Shown here: piece after piece, positions 47,401 to 59,950 of the stretch
Position numbering within the stretch: position 1 is the first letter of the stretch
How the letters are laid out: each line of letters starts with the position of its first letter
From: Tolypeutes matacus
Taxonomy: Eukaryota > Chordata > Mammalia > Cingulata > Chlamyphoridae
NCBI GenBank assembly: GCA_026826555.1
Contig: JAKSZT010054399.1
Span: 7,572,051-7,636,050 of the forward strand
Direction: 5' to 3'
DNA length: 64,000 nt
Notes under the pieces: generated by a model
What the model saw: the letters and a program-made list of their open reading frames with translations, nothing else
Databases searched by the model: none
What the model was told of the DNA's origin: nothing
Position numbers and translations under genes: made by a program

Positions 47401-50130
47401 CATTTCATATAGGTTGTCTAATTTATTGGCATACAATTTGTTCATTATATCCACTTATAGTCCTTTTTATTTCAGTGGGGTAAGTAGGAATGTCCCCCTT
47501 TTCATTTCTGATTTGGGTTATTTGTATCCTCTTTCTTTCTTTGTCATTCTCACTAAAGGTTTGTTGATTTTATTAATTTTTTCAAAGAACCAACTTTTTC
47601 TTTCATTGATTATCTCTATTTTTTTTCCCTTTTGATTTCATTTATCCCCACTTTAATTTTTGTTAATTGCTTCCTTGTGCTTGCTTTGGGTTTAGTTTGC
47701 TCTTCTTTTTCTAGTTCTTCTAGTTTTGAGGTTGGGTCTGTGATTTAAAATCTTTCTTCTTTTTTTGGTAATAACTTTATTTTTAGAGAAGTTCAGATTT
47801 ACAGAAAAATTATACCAAAAATATAGGGAATGTCCATATAACACCCCCTACACCCACACACGTGGTTTCCCCTATTATTAACATCTTACATTAGTGTGGT
47901 ACATTTCTTACAGTTGATGAACCAATATTGAAGCATTGCTCCTAACCATAGTTGATATTTTATATTGTGCTTTACTCTTTGTGCTGTACACTTTTTTTAT
48001 GTTTTGACAAATGTACAATGTCATGTGTCCATCATTACAGTATCATATCAAGCAATTTCATTACCCTAAAAATGTCCTGTGTTCCACCTATTCATCCTTC
48101 CCCTTCCCTTCTGAACCCCTGGCAACCACTTTCTCACTGTTACAGGTTCTTCCGTTAACACAAGATAATAACTACAATATCAGTAAATCTACTTTAGTCC
48201 ATGGTTACACTGTCCTACTTGTATTTGTTCATTCCTCAATCTTGATGGATTTGGCATACTGCCAACTCTGACTGCTTCAGGCTTAGCTATTGTGGAGCAG
48301 ATGGAAGAAATTTATTGCTTGTAGTTGTAGATAATCCTTGATTTTGGGGATGGGACTTGTACATTATCATCATTTTGTCAGTTGTTTTCTTCTTTTTTAA
48401 TATAAGCATTTAGTTATATAAATTTCTCTCTCAGAACTGCCTTTGCTGTATCCCATAAGTTTCAGTATGTTGTATTTTCATTTTCATTCACCTCAAGATA
48501 CTTTCTAATTTCATTTCTAATTTCCCCTTTAACTCATTGATTATTTGACTATGTTGTTTAATTTCCAAATATTTGTGAATTTTCCCTTTTTCCCTCTTAC
48601 TGATTTCTAGCTTCATTCTCTTGTGATCAGAGAATAATATATTTGCATGATTTCAATGTTTTTGTATTTATTGACACTTGTTTTGTGATCCAACATATGA
48701 TCTATCCTGGAGAGTGATCCATGTGCATTTGAGAAGACTGTGTATTTTGATTTTTGGGTGCAGTGTTCTATGCAAGTCTGCAAGTCTAGTTGGTTTAGTG
48801 CATCATTCAAGTCTTGTATTTCCTTATAGATCTTCTGACTAAATGTTCTATTTATTACTGAGAGTAGTGTGTTAAAGTCTCCTACTATTGATGTAGAACT
48901 GTCAATTTATCCCTTCAAATCTGTCAGTATTTACTTGATATATTTTGAGGCTCTGTTGTTAGCTGCATATATATTTATAATTGCTACATCTTCCTGCTGA
49001 ATTGTTCCCTTTATCAGTACATAATGACCATCTTTGGCCCTCATAACTGTTTTTGACTTAAAGTCTATTTTATCCGATATTAGTATAGCCACCCTAGCTG
49101 TCTTTTCTTACTACTTGCATGATATATTTTTTTCCATCCTTTCACCATTAACCTATCTTTGTCTTTAAGATGAGTGTCTTGCAGACAGTCTATAGTTGAG
49201 TCATGCTTTCTTTAAATATATTCTGCCAATCTCTGTCTTTTGACTAAAGAATTTAACCCATTTACATTTAAAGTCCCTACTTATGATATAGGTTTTTCTT
49301 CTGCCATTGTGCTATTTAGCCTTTGTGACTTTTATATTTTGTCCTTAACTTCTGTTAAAACCTACTTTTACATTTACTTGTTTTCTTTTGTTGTACCATA
49401 TTGAGTGCCATCTCATTTCCATATGGGTATATTTTTTCATCTATTTTCCTTGTAGTTACCATGGGGTTAAAATTCAATACCCTAACTACATACCGATCAT
49501 ATTTGATTTGATGTCAATTTCAATAGAATGCACATATATTATTCCTTTATCTCTCTATCCCCCCACCTTTATTTGGTATTTGTTAACATATATCTTTGTA
49601 CAATGTATGTCTAAAAACCTAGATTTGTCATTACTTTTTATGCATTTACATTTTAGCACCTGTAGGAAATAAAAAGTGGAGTTACATATCGAACAATACA
49701 ATACAATAATACTAGCATTTTTAATTATCCAAATGATTACCTTTACTCCAGGAGTTTATTTCTTTATGCTCCTTTGAACCACTGTCCAATGTCTTTTCTT
49801 TTCAGCTTGAATAACTTTCTTTAGTATTGCTTGTAGGGCAGGTCTTATGGTGATGTGCTCCCTCAGCTTTTGTTTATCTAAGAATGTCTTAATATCTCCC
49901 TCATTTTTAAAAGAGTCTTGCTGGATATAAAATTCTTGGCTTGTGGTTGTTTTCTTTCAGCATTTGAAGTATTTCAATCCACTGCCTTCTTGCTTCCATG
50001 GTTTCTGACGAGGCATCAGTTCTCCATCTATTTGGGTCTCCCTTGTTTGTAACACATTGCTTTTCTCTTGCAGCTTCCAGAACTCTCTTCTTGTCCTTGC
50101 ATTTGACAGTGCTAAAAGCCATATGTAATT
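44410..50130 (-). mobile_element. Long old L1, antisense, with a nested L1
   Basis: The element starts in the older 3' UTR type (about 44,430, 'gattagaaaagttgtgtatt'). ORF2 C-terminus begins near 45,050; RT words occur near 46,560-46,870, and endonuclease-side words near 48,600-49,270. ORF1 C-terminal domain lies at about 49,800-50,125, reading KKRVLEAAREKQ and SSETMEARRQW. Another L1 3' end is inserted at 47,767-48,385. ORF2 and ORF1 are broken throughout. ORF1 looks truncated at about 50,130. Confidence 0.8.
47767..48385 (-). mobile_element. L1 3' UTR inserted into older L1 ORF2, TSD
   Basis: The insert runs from 'ggtaataactttatttttag' to 'catcattttgtcagttg'. A 13-bp repeat, TTTCTTCTTTTTT, lies at 47,753-47,765 and 48,386-48,398. 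The paralogous L1 at 26,150-26,180 reads straight through this site ('tctttcttcttttttaatgt'), which shows the pre-insertion state. Confidence 0.88.
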
Positions 50131-52734
50131 AAAATATATATTTAAAACACCCTGGACTTCCATCTGATTAGACAGCATAGGTCCAATCCCTGAACTCTTC
50201 CCTGGGCTCCAGCAGAGATTTTGATGATGGGCTCACTCCTGAACCATGAAACCCAGTGCTAGGAGTGGGTCAAGCCTCAGTGTCCCCTGAGTTCAAGGAT
50301 CTGTGGGTGAGGAATGGACATCCAAACAAAACTGGATTCCATTAGCAAGAAGAGCAGTCTTTTTCAAATTTTTATTAGTATTAGAGGAATAATAATATGA
50401 GCCTTGTAATTTTTTGTAAGGATTAAAGATAATGCATTTCCACTATGTCAATGAAGCAGCTTTTGAATTTTCCTTGTGGGCCATGCTCCTATTCCTTGCA
50501 AAATAACAACATGAATGGTGGCTCGAGAAATGCAGAAGCAAGAAGCAGGAATTAAAAGAATGAGAAAAGATGGGGTAGGATGGGGTAGTGGAAGGAGGAA
50601 AGGGTGTGGACTCTGAAGGAAGCACATGCATATGCAGTTTCGAATCCCCTGAAAGTGCTTCAAAACATAGCTAAAAACATATATATATATAAATTTCTGA
50701 TGCCCCCAGTGATGAAAGGAAAACATTATAGTGGGGCATAAATACATTTTTAATTAGAAAATATATTTTTATTAATCTACAGTATAAATATTTATTGTGT
50801 AAATATTAACATGTCATTTACTAAAGGAGCCCAATGCCTACCAGGTAGCAAATAAAAAGCAATAAGCTACTTCAACAAAATTTTAACGATCTCCCTGCTT
50901 CTGATCAGTCTGCTCCAAACCATTCTAGAATTAGTGGGTACGATATATACTTAAGTATCCTTTCCATTGCCTAGTCTAAAGCCTTAAATAGCTCTCACAG
51001 GTGTTTCCTGCCCATGTAATTATTTTTCAAGGGAAACCTTATTGTATATGGAATGAGCTTGTGTATTGGAGTCAGACAGTTATGGAGTCAAATAAAATCT
51101 AAATCTCAAGACGTATGTGGTCTTGGACAAAATTAAGCTCTTGGTGTTATCAGTTTTCCAATCAATAAAATGAGGTGAATAATTCCCATCTTATAAAGTT
51201 TCTGCAACTATTAAGTATAAGTAAAGAGTCTGATCCAATAAATGATATTAAAACAAAAATATTAACAATATTTAATCATATAATAATAATTCAGTCTCCA
51301 TATTAGTTAGGAATTTTCTGTTTTATCTGTTAATATCTACTCATCAAACATTTGATCCTTAACTGCATTGTACCATAATTCCATTGTATTTTGTCACATT
51401 ACCTTAATCATAAATTTCTTAATGACCGGACTTTTTGTCATCCCCTTATAACAGTAGCTTAGAAATGTATGTTAAGTTAATATTAAAGAAGAAACATTTG
51501 TTGATCACCTAAAATGTAGAAGTCATTTTGTGTGGAATGAAGGCATTGAATGGCCAGAACATTTATATCAACTAAGTCACCATTATTTAAAATGATTCTT
51601 GTTTATTTGGTTTAGATGCAAGAGGGTCTCTTTAGGATTTTACCTGGTCTATAAAATAATTTATAAATTATCTTCATCTATGATTTCAAAGAACCCGTTT
51701 CCATTCCTCTGTTCATGTTGTTTCATGTTTCAGTTCTATTATTTCCCTTGTAAGCACTTGATACTTGAAGCTTCCCAACAATTTTCCTTGTTCGATAATA
51801 AAAAGTTTCAATAAAAAGCTGTCAGCCTGCTTATCTCCAATGAATGCCAAGCTCCTCTTGAAACAATTGTTAATGAAATATAATATAAATATTAAGGAAG
51901 TCTTAAGATGAATAACCTCAATGCAAGAAAGAGACAAATATAGTGCCAAAAATTAATAACCCATATATTTGAAAATCTCCAAAAATATCACAATCCGAGG
52001 AGAAAAAATTATAAATATTAAAGAAAGTTCCTCCAAATATCTCTTCTCATTTTTATTGGGTAAATTTATTTCATAAAAGATAAATATTTTTTCTTGGTGA
52101 AAAAATACCTAATAAATGGCTTTTTGGTATTTAAAAATGTCACTTTTTTTCCTACTGTTGCTACCTCTCCTTGTCTCCACTACCCCCAAGATAATTAGTG
52201 TAGGCTGAAATTTACACGACAGGCTTTAAGATTTTATGAATATAAGAAAATTTACATAATGTAGTGAATAGTTCATATTTTAAATCAAGTTTCCAAGTTT
52301 TTAATATATATGTATATCTCATGTAAAATGTGTATTACAGGCTCATAGAAGTTTTCTGAAAAGAACATAAAGCATTGAATCTTTGATATCATTTCTCTAG
52401 TTTAGGTAAAGAGATTGTAACCATGACTCAAACTCATTTTACTGTTCAATGGAGCTTCATGATTTAACACATTTGTTAGGGTGATGATAGAGCTTTTAAA
52501 GTATTGCTGTGAACACCATGGCAATTATTTTACTTCTGTTGAATTTTCCATTTCTTTCACAAGAAGATAATATTTATGAAGAAGGTTCAATGAGAGAGCA
52601 TGAATGCGACATTCTGCTGAATAATCCTTCCATCTTGAAATTCATGTCTTAAAGAATGTTCTAAGTTCACTAATGGGTTCCCCAGCTACATTTTGTTTTC
52701 TCTTGGTCAACTCAGTAAAGGATTACTATAGAGC
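50131..52734. other. Unassigned stretch, mostly non-repetitive to my eye
   Basis: Only a MIR at 51,050-51,255 is called. The first 200 bases could be remnant L1 5' sequence. No exon is supported. Confidence 0.45.
51050..51255 (+). repeat. MIR fragment
   Basis: 'tgtattggagtcagacagtt', 'ggtcttggacaaaattaagc' and 'caataaaatgaggtgaataa' follow sense MIR in order. Confidence 0.7.
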
Positions 52735-52870
52735 AGGGCTTCTTAACCTTTTTTGTTCCATGGACCCCTTTGCCAGTCAAGTGAAAACCATAGACCCTTT
52801 ACTAAGTCCACACTATACAATGTATTAAAACTGCAGTTTTCTGGAGGCAGTTTCTTAATAAGAAACTCCT
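52735..52870 (+). mobile_element. hAT-like DNA transposon fossil (tentative)
   Basis: 'gggcttcttaaccttttttg' then 'ccatggacccctttgccagt' resembles the start of nonautonomous hAT elements. No far end is visible, so the family is not assigned. Confidence 0.4.
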
Positions 52871-53559
52871 GGACAACTCAACAGAGGAGGAGCTCATGAA
52901 TGGTTATGTTAGCTTTGTAAGAGGAATGTAGAATCAGTTAAAGGATGACACTCTTTTATGCATTAAAAAGATAAGCGCATTGGCAAAATAATATGAGCAC
53001 AGTTAACAGAATTCATAATAATTCCTTCATTTTATCTATCTATACTCAAATTTCACCAATTATTCTACAATATCCTTTTCAACATGCTTGCCCAAACCAG
53101 GACCCAATTAGTACCATGTGTTGCTATTGGTCCCCTGCTTCTTAAGTAAATTCTGACATAATAGCTGGGTCAGATGTACCATAGACATTCTATAGACAAG
53201 TCTGTCTCATTGATAATTCTCTTTTGGATTTATTCCATATGCTTCCTCCTTGTTGTGTTTAGATTGTGCTCCTATTCCCTGTATTTCCATTAATGTGAAA
53301 GTTGATCTAAAAGTATATTAGATTCAGGATAAATATCTTTTGGCTTGAATACATCATAGATGATATTGAGTGCCCCATATTTCATTATGATGAGAATCAT
53401 AGTTAAATAACATCTTATTTTTGTGCTATTAATGATGCTAAAATCAATCACTGGATTAGCATGACAGTACTTGATCCCTCCTTTTCTCATCCTTGAGACA
53501 AGAAAATTACCATGTCAAATTACTTTGGTATCAAAAAATGCCCCATTCATCATCAACCA

Positions 53560-53834
53560 TTGACTTTTTTTTTTTTTTTTCTGTTTAGCACACTGTTATT
53601 TATTTTTTATTTTTTTTAATTTTTTTAAAACAAATCTATTTTATTGGTACATATTAACAAAGCATACAATTCATTCAATGTGTACAAAAATAGTATTTGG
53701 TATAATCTCATAGATGTGCATTCATCATTTCAATCATTATTAAAGTATTTTCATTATTTCAACAATAATAGTAAACAAAAAATGACAAACAATAAACAAG
53801 AAAATTCCTCACCTCTCCATCTCTCTGTTTCCAC
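53560..53834 (-). mobile_element. Old L1 3' UTR fragment
   Basis: A T-run at about 53,563 and the block 'ttattggtacatattaacaa' plus 'gtgcattcatcatttcaatc' match another L1 3' UTR type, antisense. Confidence 0.55.
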
Positions 53835-53881
<47 letters not shown>

Positions 53882-53882
53882 T
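53835..53882. repeat. (ATTT)n microsatellite
   Basis: About eleven tandem TTTA units. It abuts the L1 starting at 53,883 and probably grew from that element's A-rich tail. Confidence 0.9.
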
Positions 53883-54462
53883 AAATATATTTTAAGAGGT
53901 GCTTAGATTACCGAAAATACTACACAGAACCCCCTGGGATCCCCATGTTGCCCACCCCCCACACCTCCCGCCACGTCCCACACAAACATCTCCCACAAGT
54001 GTGGCCCACCACCCTCAATGGACTTACACATCCTGGGGCCTTGCCACCAACCATAGACCACAGTTCACACTGAGTGGTATGTGCTGATTTAAAATGTCCT
54101 ACATCCGTTGCCACAACGGTACTCAGGACAACCTCCAAATCCCAAAGAAGCCCCTGTATTTCAACTACTCGTCCCCTCCCTGCCCCAAAAGTGTCAAGTG
54201 GCCACTGGCTCCAACTCATTGTTATAATTTCTTCCATTGCTAGAATCACCATATGTGTACAACAGAATACCATCAAGTCCACTCTAGCCCATAGTTCTCC
54301 CCCCAATCCTGAGGGGACTGGGATGGTGATGTCCACTCCACCTCCAAGTGAGAGAGGGCTTATATCCCATGGATATGGTGGGTGGGATGATCCTGCCTGC
54401 AGATGCAGGCCCTCTCCATTCCCTGGGATGGCCATTGCCCATCGCTGTTGCCTCGCTTTTAA
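53883..54462 (-). mobile_element. Young L1 3' UTR, 5'-truncated
   Basis: 'ttaagaggtgcttagattac' followed by the C-rich antisense 3' UTR to 'gggatggccattgcccatcg'. It matches the 56,680-57,270 copy nearly base for base over long stretches. Long open frames on both strands are discussed in the findings. Confidence 0.9.
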
Positions 54463-54469
54463 GGATTAT

Positions 54470-56514
54470 CGCATCAATTGGTAATGTTTGCCTGAAGCAA
54501 TAATTTCTTTAAGAATTGCAAAATTATGATTTTTTTCATTTACACTTATTAGGTGAAATTCTTCTGTAAAGTAGAGCTTTCCCCATCAACTGCAGCTATT
54601 TTGTTCCCCTAAAATACAGAATAAATGTACAGTTTTTATGGCACCTGCATACCATCTACCCTGAGCTGCTCTTTTCTTAGACAGAAGGTCAAAAGCATGA
54701 ATTAATATTGAAGACAAGAAGCATATTTCCCCCTCTATTTCTAGAAAGTTGTCATTTAATAAATTACTTAAATTAAATAAATCCAGGGAATTTGTCAGTT
54801 AATGAAAGTTTTCATGAATTTGCAGAGTAATGAACTTATTATTCCTTAGAATTCATACCTTCCTTACTCTGTGTCATCCCAAATAGTTGTTTAATATTTG
54901 ATTTATATTTTTTAGAATCAAATCATGATAAAATCGTGCCATCCCAATCATTGTCTTTCTTCCATATTTTCCTACCTGTTAACTGAAAATCCTATAGGGT
55001 CTTGGGATAGACATTTATTAGCGTTAAGTAGAAGGTAGCACACAATGAAAGGCAAACTAAAGGTAACTTTCATTGTTTTGTAATGAAAACTGAAACACAG
55101 TCTATATTCAATTTGTTTTACTTTGGAGATCTGGTTTTTTTTTTCCTGTCTTTTTAAGTAGCAGATTAAAAAAATCAGGATGCCAAAACAGCATGTAGGC
55201 ACTTTGTGGCAGGTATTTCCCAGTACATTGTGATACACCCCTTGGAGATGTCTCTATATGGAGAAAGGAGCTTGTGGGGGTCTCCACTGTCGACAACCTG
55301 TCTCTCCACTCCTCTTGTGTGTGAGGAACATAATATGTTAATTTGTTAATATAATATATTAAAGTAGCTGAATATTCATAGGGATTTGAGTAAACAAGCT
55401 TTTTCCTTATCTGGTGAGAATTAAACTATTCAATTTTTCCCAGGTATTATTGCATATTGTTTTTTATATTGATGTCTATCAGGATCATTCTTCAATCTAA
55501 GCTACTTTCTGCGTGCTTTTAATCATATGAGATGCCCATACTTATAGTTACTTTTTAAAGAAGGTTTTACCCTTGAAAAGATAGTTATAGTGTTGTCTTT
55601 GATTTCAAACTTGGGATTTTTATTTCAGTGACATGTGCATTGTCAATAATCATAGTAGCATTTTTAATTATATCATACACGTATAGTTTTGATATATGTA
55701 CTCAGAATTGACATGCATCAAAGTTGCTGTTAACAATTACTATGTGTAATTTCTTGGAAAACTGAGAGAAAATTAAAATAGTTCATCAACAGAGAGAGCC
55801 TTTCTACATGGAAATATATAAAATCATACAGTTTTATGCAAGATTTTACTTAAATATATTAGTTGGTGGCATGGTTCCAACAATTTTTTAGTTTCAAGAA
55901 GAAAATTGAAAAATTAACATTGAATTCAAAGGCAATTTTAATATTACTGTTTTGATATTCATTGAGGTTTTATAAGTTTGATATATGGAGTTCCAATGTA
56001 GAGGTAATTTTCCATATAGATGTAGGTCATTGTTATCTCTAAATGTGGAGTTGCATTGTGGCTATTCTTTACCATAGACTTGCCTACTGACATTTATTTT
56101 TGAATAAATAGATTTGGTTCAAATCACCTAAAATATAAAACTCAGGAATCATTAGTGAGGAATGTATGCCCTCGAGGTGAATGTAGGTTTGGTCTAAGGT
56201 TTCTGTTGCTCAATTTCCTCATTTTTAAATGGGCATAATAGTGGTGTCTATCTGAAATAATTAATGTTAAGATTCAGTCGATTGGTATAGGTAAAATGCT
56301 TATATTAGTGCCTAGAACACATTATATGTGCTCAATAAATATTAACTAGTAATGTATTGTGTCCGTCATTTCTTCCCTCCCTTCTCCATGAGCCCTTATG
56401 ACAGTCAAGAGGACCATGAGAAAGTTGGAATTTTGACATTCAAGTAAGGTATTCAATAGTAGATAAAATAAAAATAGACATCTATTAAGTTTGGCACAAT
56501 CACATTGGTTCTTT
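54470..56514. other. Unassigned AT-rich stretch
   Basis: No exon is supported, and only a MIR is called at 56,215-56,355. Confidence 0.5.
56215..56355 (+). repeat. MIR 3' half
   Basis: 'caatttcctcatttttaaat' and 'atgtgctcaataaatattaa' are the sense MIR core and tail. Confidence 0.75.
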
Positions 56515-56526
56515 GATGACAGATTA

Positions 56527-57288
56527 CTATTATTATTATTATTTTTAAATTAATTTATTTTTTATTGTGGGTAAAAATAAAAATTTTCACAATACATACC
56601 AATTTTTATAAAATGATACATAAATATATATGCATATATGTATATATGTGCATTTGCTTACAAAAATATATATATATTTTAAGAGGTGCTTAGATTACCT
56701 AAATATTACACGGAACCTACCGGGATTCCCATGTTCCCCACCTCCCACACCTCCCACCACATCCCACACAAACATCTCCCACAAGTGTGGCCCACCACCC
56801 TCAATGGAATTACACATCCTGGGGCCTTGCCATCAACCATAGACCACAGTTCACATCGTAGACCACACTCTCTCCCACACAGTTCTGAATGGTGTGTGCT
56901 GATTTAAAATGGCCTACATCCGTTGCCACAACGGCACTCAAGACAACCCCCAAATCCCGAAAAAGCCCCTATATTTCAACTGCACATCCCCTCCCTGCCC
57001 CGAAAGTGTCCAGTGGCCACTGGCTCCCCCTCACTGTTATAATTTCTTCCATTGCTAGAATCACCATATGTGTACAACAGAATACCATCAAGTCTACTCT
57101 AGTCCATAGTTCTTCCCCCAATCCTGAGGGGACTGGGATGGTGATGTCCACTCCACCTCCAAGTGAGAGAGGGCTTATATCCCATGGATATGGTGGGTGG
57201 GATGATCCTGCCTGCAGATGCAGGCCCTCTCCATTCCCTGGGATGACCGTTGCCCATCATTGTCTCCTCGCCAGGTGACTTGGATGAG
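56527..57288 (-). mobile_element. Young L1 3' end, 12-bp TSD
   Basis: The insertion starts in a (TAT)n tract and 'tattgtgggtaaaaataaaa', an AT-rich 3' terminal extension shared with the copy at 10,729-11,048. It continues through the same module as the 53,883 copy. The repeat GATGACAGATTA lies at 56,515-56,526 and 57,289-57,300. Confidence 0.92.
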
Positions 57289-57300
57289 GATGACAGATTA

Positions 57301-57745
57301 TTTGTCAAAGGAAAGAGTTAAGGAATGAGAAGTAATTTTCAAGGATTTATAGAATTTGTGGAAAACCTGGCAACATATGGTAGAGTTACTCTGACTTTTT
57401 TGAAATAAACATTCAGAACAATCCTGTCCTCCCTGTGTCATTTCTTCATACTGCTGTTGGAAAAGATGGTTCAGGCTAAAGAAATCTAAAGAGAGACTTT
57501 TGGAAAATCAATATTTAAATTCTTTAGTAATAGCTAATCAGGAAATTTTCCAAATTTACTTGGGTGTTAGATGAATAAGTAGAACATTAGTATCTTAATT
57601 TCTGGTTTACCAACAATATTTATTGCTATGTTTGCCCAAGTTGTTCTCTGTGTATTTTACAACTATACCACACCAAGATTCATTCAGACAAATAGCTTAT
57701 GGGGGAAAGTCTAGGCTACAAAATGTTCTGAAATAAATTTTATGT
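57301..57745. other. Unassigned stretch
   Basis: I see no gene or named repeat between the L1 and the composite SINE. Confidence 0.5.
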
Positions 57746-57760
57746 AAAAGTACTATTACT

Positions 57761-58033
57761 AGGAGCAGATGTGGCTCAATCAGTTGAGCACCCACCTCCC
57801 ACATGAGAGGTCCCGAGTTCGGTTCCCGATGCCTCCTAAAGAAAACAAACAAACAACAAGCAAAACATCAAGCAAAACAATGAGCAAAACAACAAGCAAA
57901 CAACGAGCAAACAACAAGCAAACAGACATGGGAGCCAACTCAGGGGAGCTGATGTGGCTCAGTGGTTGAGCACTGGCTTACCACACGTGAGGTCCCGGGT
58001 TCAATCTCTGGTCCTGGTACCTCAAAAAAAAAA
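57761..58033 (+). mobile_element. Composite (two-unit) DAS-type SINE, 15-bp TSD
   Basis: Two tRNA-like units (57,761-57,840 and about 57,945-58,020) face the same way. They are joined by an A/C-rich linker made of CAAG/CAAAACAA-type words. Both have A and B boxes. One pair of perfect 15-bp repeats, AAAAGTACTATTACT (57,746-57,760 and 58,034-58,048), flanks the whole, and a pure A tail ends only the second unit. So the two units moved as one. Confidence 0.93.
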
Positions 58034-58469
58034 AAAAAGTACTATTACTTTTGTATAAAAGAAGTAAAATGATTAAAGCTGTGTTAAATAATTGCTACAT
58101 AATAAAGTTTGTAATGAAAGCTTCTTTAGTGGGTAGAAAATAAATTTTAATTAGCTCACTAAATATCAATAAATGATTGATGCTTCCCAAGTACTTGAGA
58201 GGATTTGAAAATAGTTGGCTCTCTAAAGGAGTTCATTCTCTTTGAAAAATCATGTTTTCTGTTAGATCCTTTTTGGAAAATGGCTGTTACAAAGGGAAAT
58301 TTAACTTCCAAAGGACCGTATCTTCACTGGTCCAAGCCTTAAGTTTTTCCAAAGAAGTTTGGCTCTGGACTAGTAATGGGAAATATATGGGATTCAAGTG
58401 CATGAACACACTGACCCATGTCAGCCTATGGACTCTCTAGGAAGGTAATGAGTGTTGCCAAGGACTCTG

Positions 58470-58670
58470 GTTAAAAGCATGAATTTTGGAAACACACAGT
58501 CTCTATCACATACTGTAACCTTGGCCCAGTGCCTTAACCTCTGTAAGCCTCAGTTAACCTGTCTGTAAAATAGATATGAAAACAATGGTATATACTTCAT
58601 GGAGCTACTGTGTGGATTAAATGATATAATGTATACAGAAATGCTTACAAGTGTCTATAAGGCATCTTCA
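58470..58670 (+). repeat. MIR, nearly full core
   Basis: 'aaccttggcccagtgcctta', 'cctgtctgtaaaatagatat' and 'gtgtggattaaatgatataa' follow sense MIR in order. Confidence 0.85.
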
Positions 58671-58679
58671 TTAATTCCC

Positions 58680-59010
58680 ATCACCTAAATTCCATCTTCT
58701 TGTTCATGGAAGCCAGAGCCCTGATCTTACCAAAAGACCCATGTACCTCATTCCTTCTTAGCATTTCCTTTGAGGTATCTGAAAAACATCTCACATTTAA
58801 CACATCTAAAATGGAAGCTTAAATTTTGCTCCTCAAAAATCTGCTCTCATTATCTGCCCCATCTTTCCTGACGCAGTAAATGGCACCACAGTCCACCAAG
58901 TTACTTAAGCTAGAAACTTGAAATTCATCTTTGGTTATTTATTTTCCCTTTTCTTTCTTCATCCCATCCATCAGCAAGACTTTATGGCTTAGTCAAGTGA
59001 TTCACCCTAC
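58680..59010 (+). mobile_element. L2 LINE fragment, sense
   Basis: 'atttaacacatctaaaatgg', 'cagtaaatggcaccacagtc' and 'catcccatccatcagcaaga' are L2 landmarks in order. Confidence 0.65.
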
Positions 59011-59059
59011 AGCTCACCCTACGTGAACCATGGCTCCTTGGTGAGCTTACTAGACTAAA

Positions 59060-59950
59060 GCATCAGATAATATCTGAATCCCTCCATAGGAAGTGGTGAT
59101 TTCTGAATAGGCTTCATTCATGGAGGAACCAAATGAAACTATGGGGCATTCTGTCGCTTATCTTACTTTTGCCCTTCCAGAACCACTCTTCACTCTTCTT
59201 CTTCACCCTGCTTTCTGCCACAGTATGCCCATCTATAAGGCTGCCATCAAGTTATCTCCTTTGTTGAGCATTTCTTCATGTGTTTTTTTGCCATTTGTAT
59301 TTCTTCTTCAGAGAAATGTCTATTCAAGTCTTTGGCCCATTTTTTAATTGGGTCATTTGTCTTTTTATTGTTGAGCTGTAACATCTCTTTATATATCCTG
59401 GATATTAAACCCTTATCAGATATGTGATTTCCAAATATTTTTTCCCATTGAGTCGGCTGCCTTTTCACCCTTCTGACAAAGTCCTGTGAGGTGCAAAAGT
59501 GTTTAATTTTGAGGAGGTCCCATTTATCTACTTTTTCTTTTGTTGCATGTGCTTTGGGTGTGAAGTCCTTTGTGCTCTGGTTTCAGTGGGAGTCTTGTCA
59601 AGGATTAGAAGAGTGAGGTCAGGTTAATGGTTCCTCCATTAACAAAGAATTATCCCTGTGAGGATAAGATGGCATTGAGCTGGCTGAATCCCCCCACTCA
59701 GAGTCACTGTCACTCCCAAGATGGATGACTCTACAAGGTTCTCTCTCCTTCCAGGGTCTGATGATCATTCTCTTGCTTCATCCCTTCAAGCAAAGGGGTA
59801 GAAACAGCCTGCCTTTTAGCACCCTGAAACCCACAGCTTGTAGTAACACCTTTGTAAATAAATCTTCCTTCCCAATTCATCTAATTTTGAAAGTGCCTCT
59901 GTTTCTACTGGCTGACACAGGCACTAATCGTGGTCTCTTCCTGTGGCTAA
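59060..59950 (+). mobile_element. Degenerate LTR-like repeat, split by an L1 piece (tentative)
   Basis: After the L1 piece the block has 'aacacctttgtaaataaatc' followed by 'gtgcctctgtttctactggc', a layout typical of the R/U5 end of old LTRs. The left part before 59,250 may belong to it. No family is assigned. Confidence 0.35.
59258..59572 (-). mobile_element. Internal L1 ORF2 fragment, antisense
   Basis: The piece covers only part of the ORF2 C-terminal region ('cctttgttgagcatttcttc' to 'gggtgtgaagtcctttg'). It has no 3' UTR and no tail. The only flanking repeat is a possible 7-bp TCCTTTG. Both ends look cut, which is unusual for normal L1 insertion. Confidence 0.7.

Noticed and set aside
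57761..57840. tRNA gene candidates in the SINE bodies (also 8,306, 16,655, 17,032, 24,083, 37,281)
   Set aside because: They have A and B boxes but no closed acceptor stem, and have A-rich tails and target-site duplications, so they are SINEs.
57841..57945. Regular spacing of AACAAGCAAAC-like words, considered as a CRISPR-like array
   Set aside because: Words are under 12 bases with no true spacers, and it is the linker of a SINE in a mammalian genome.
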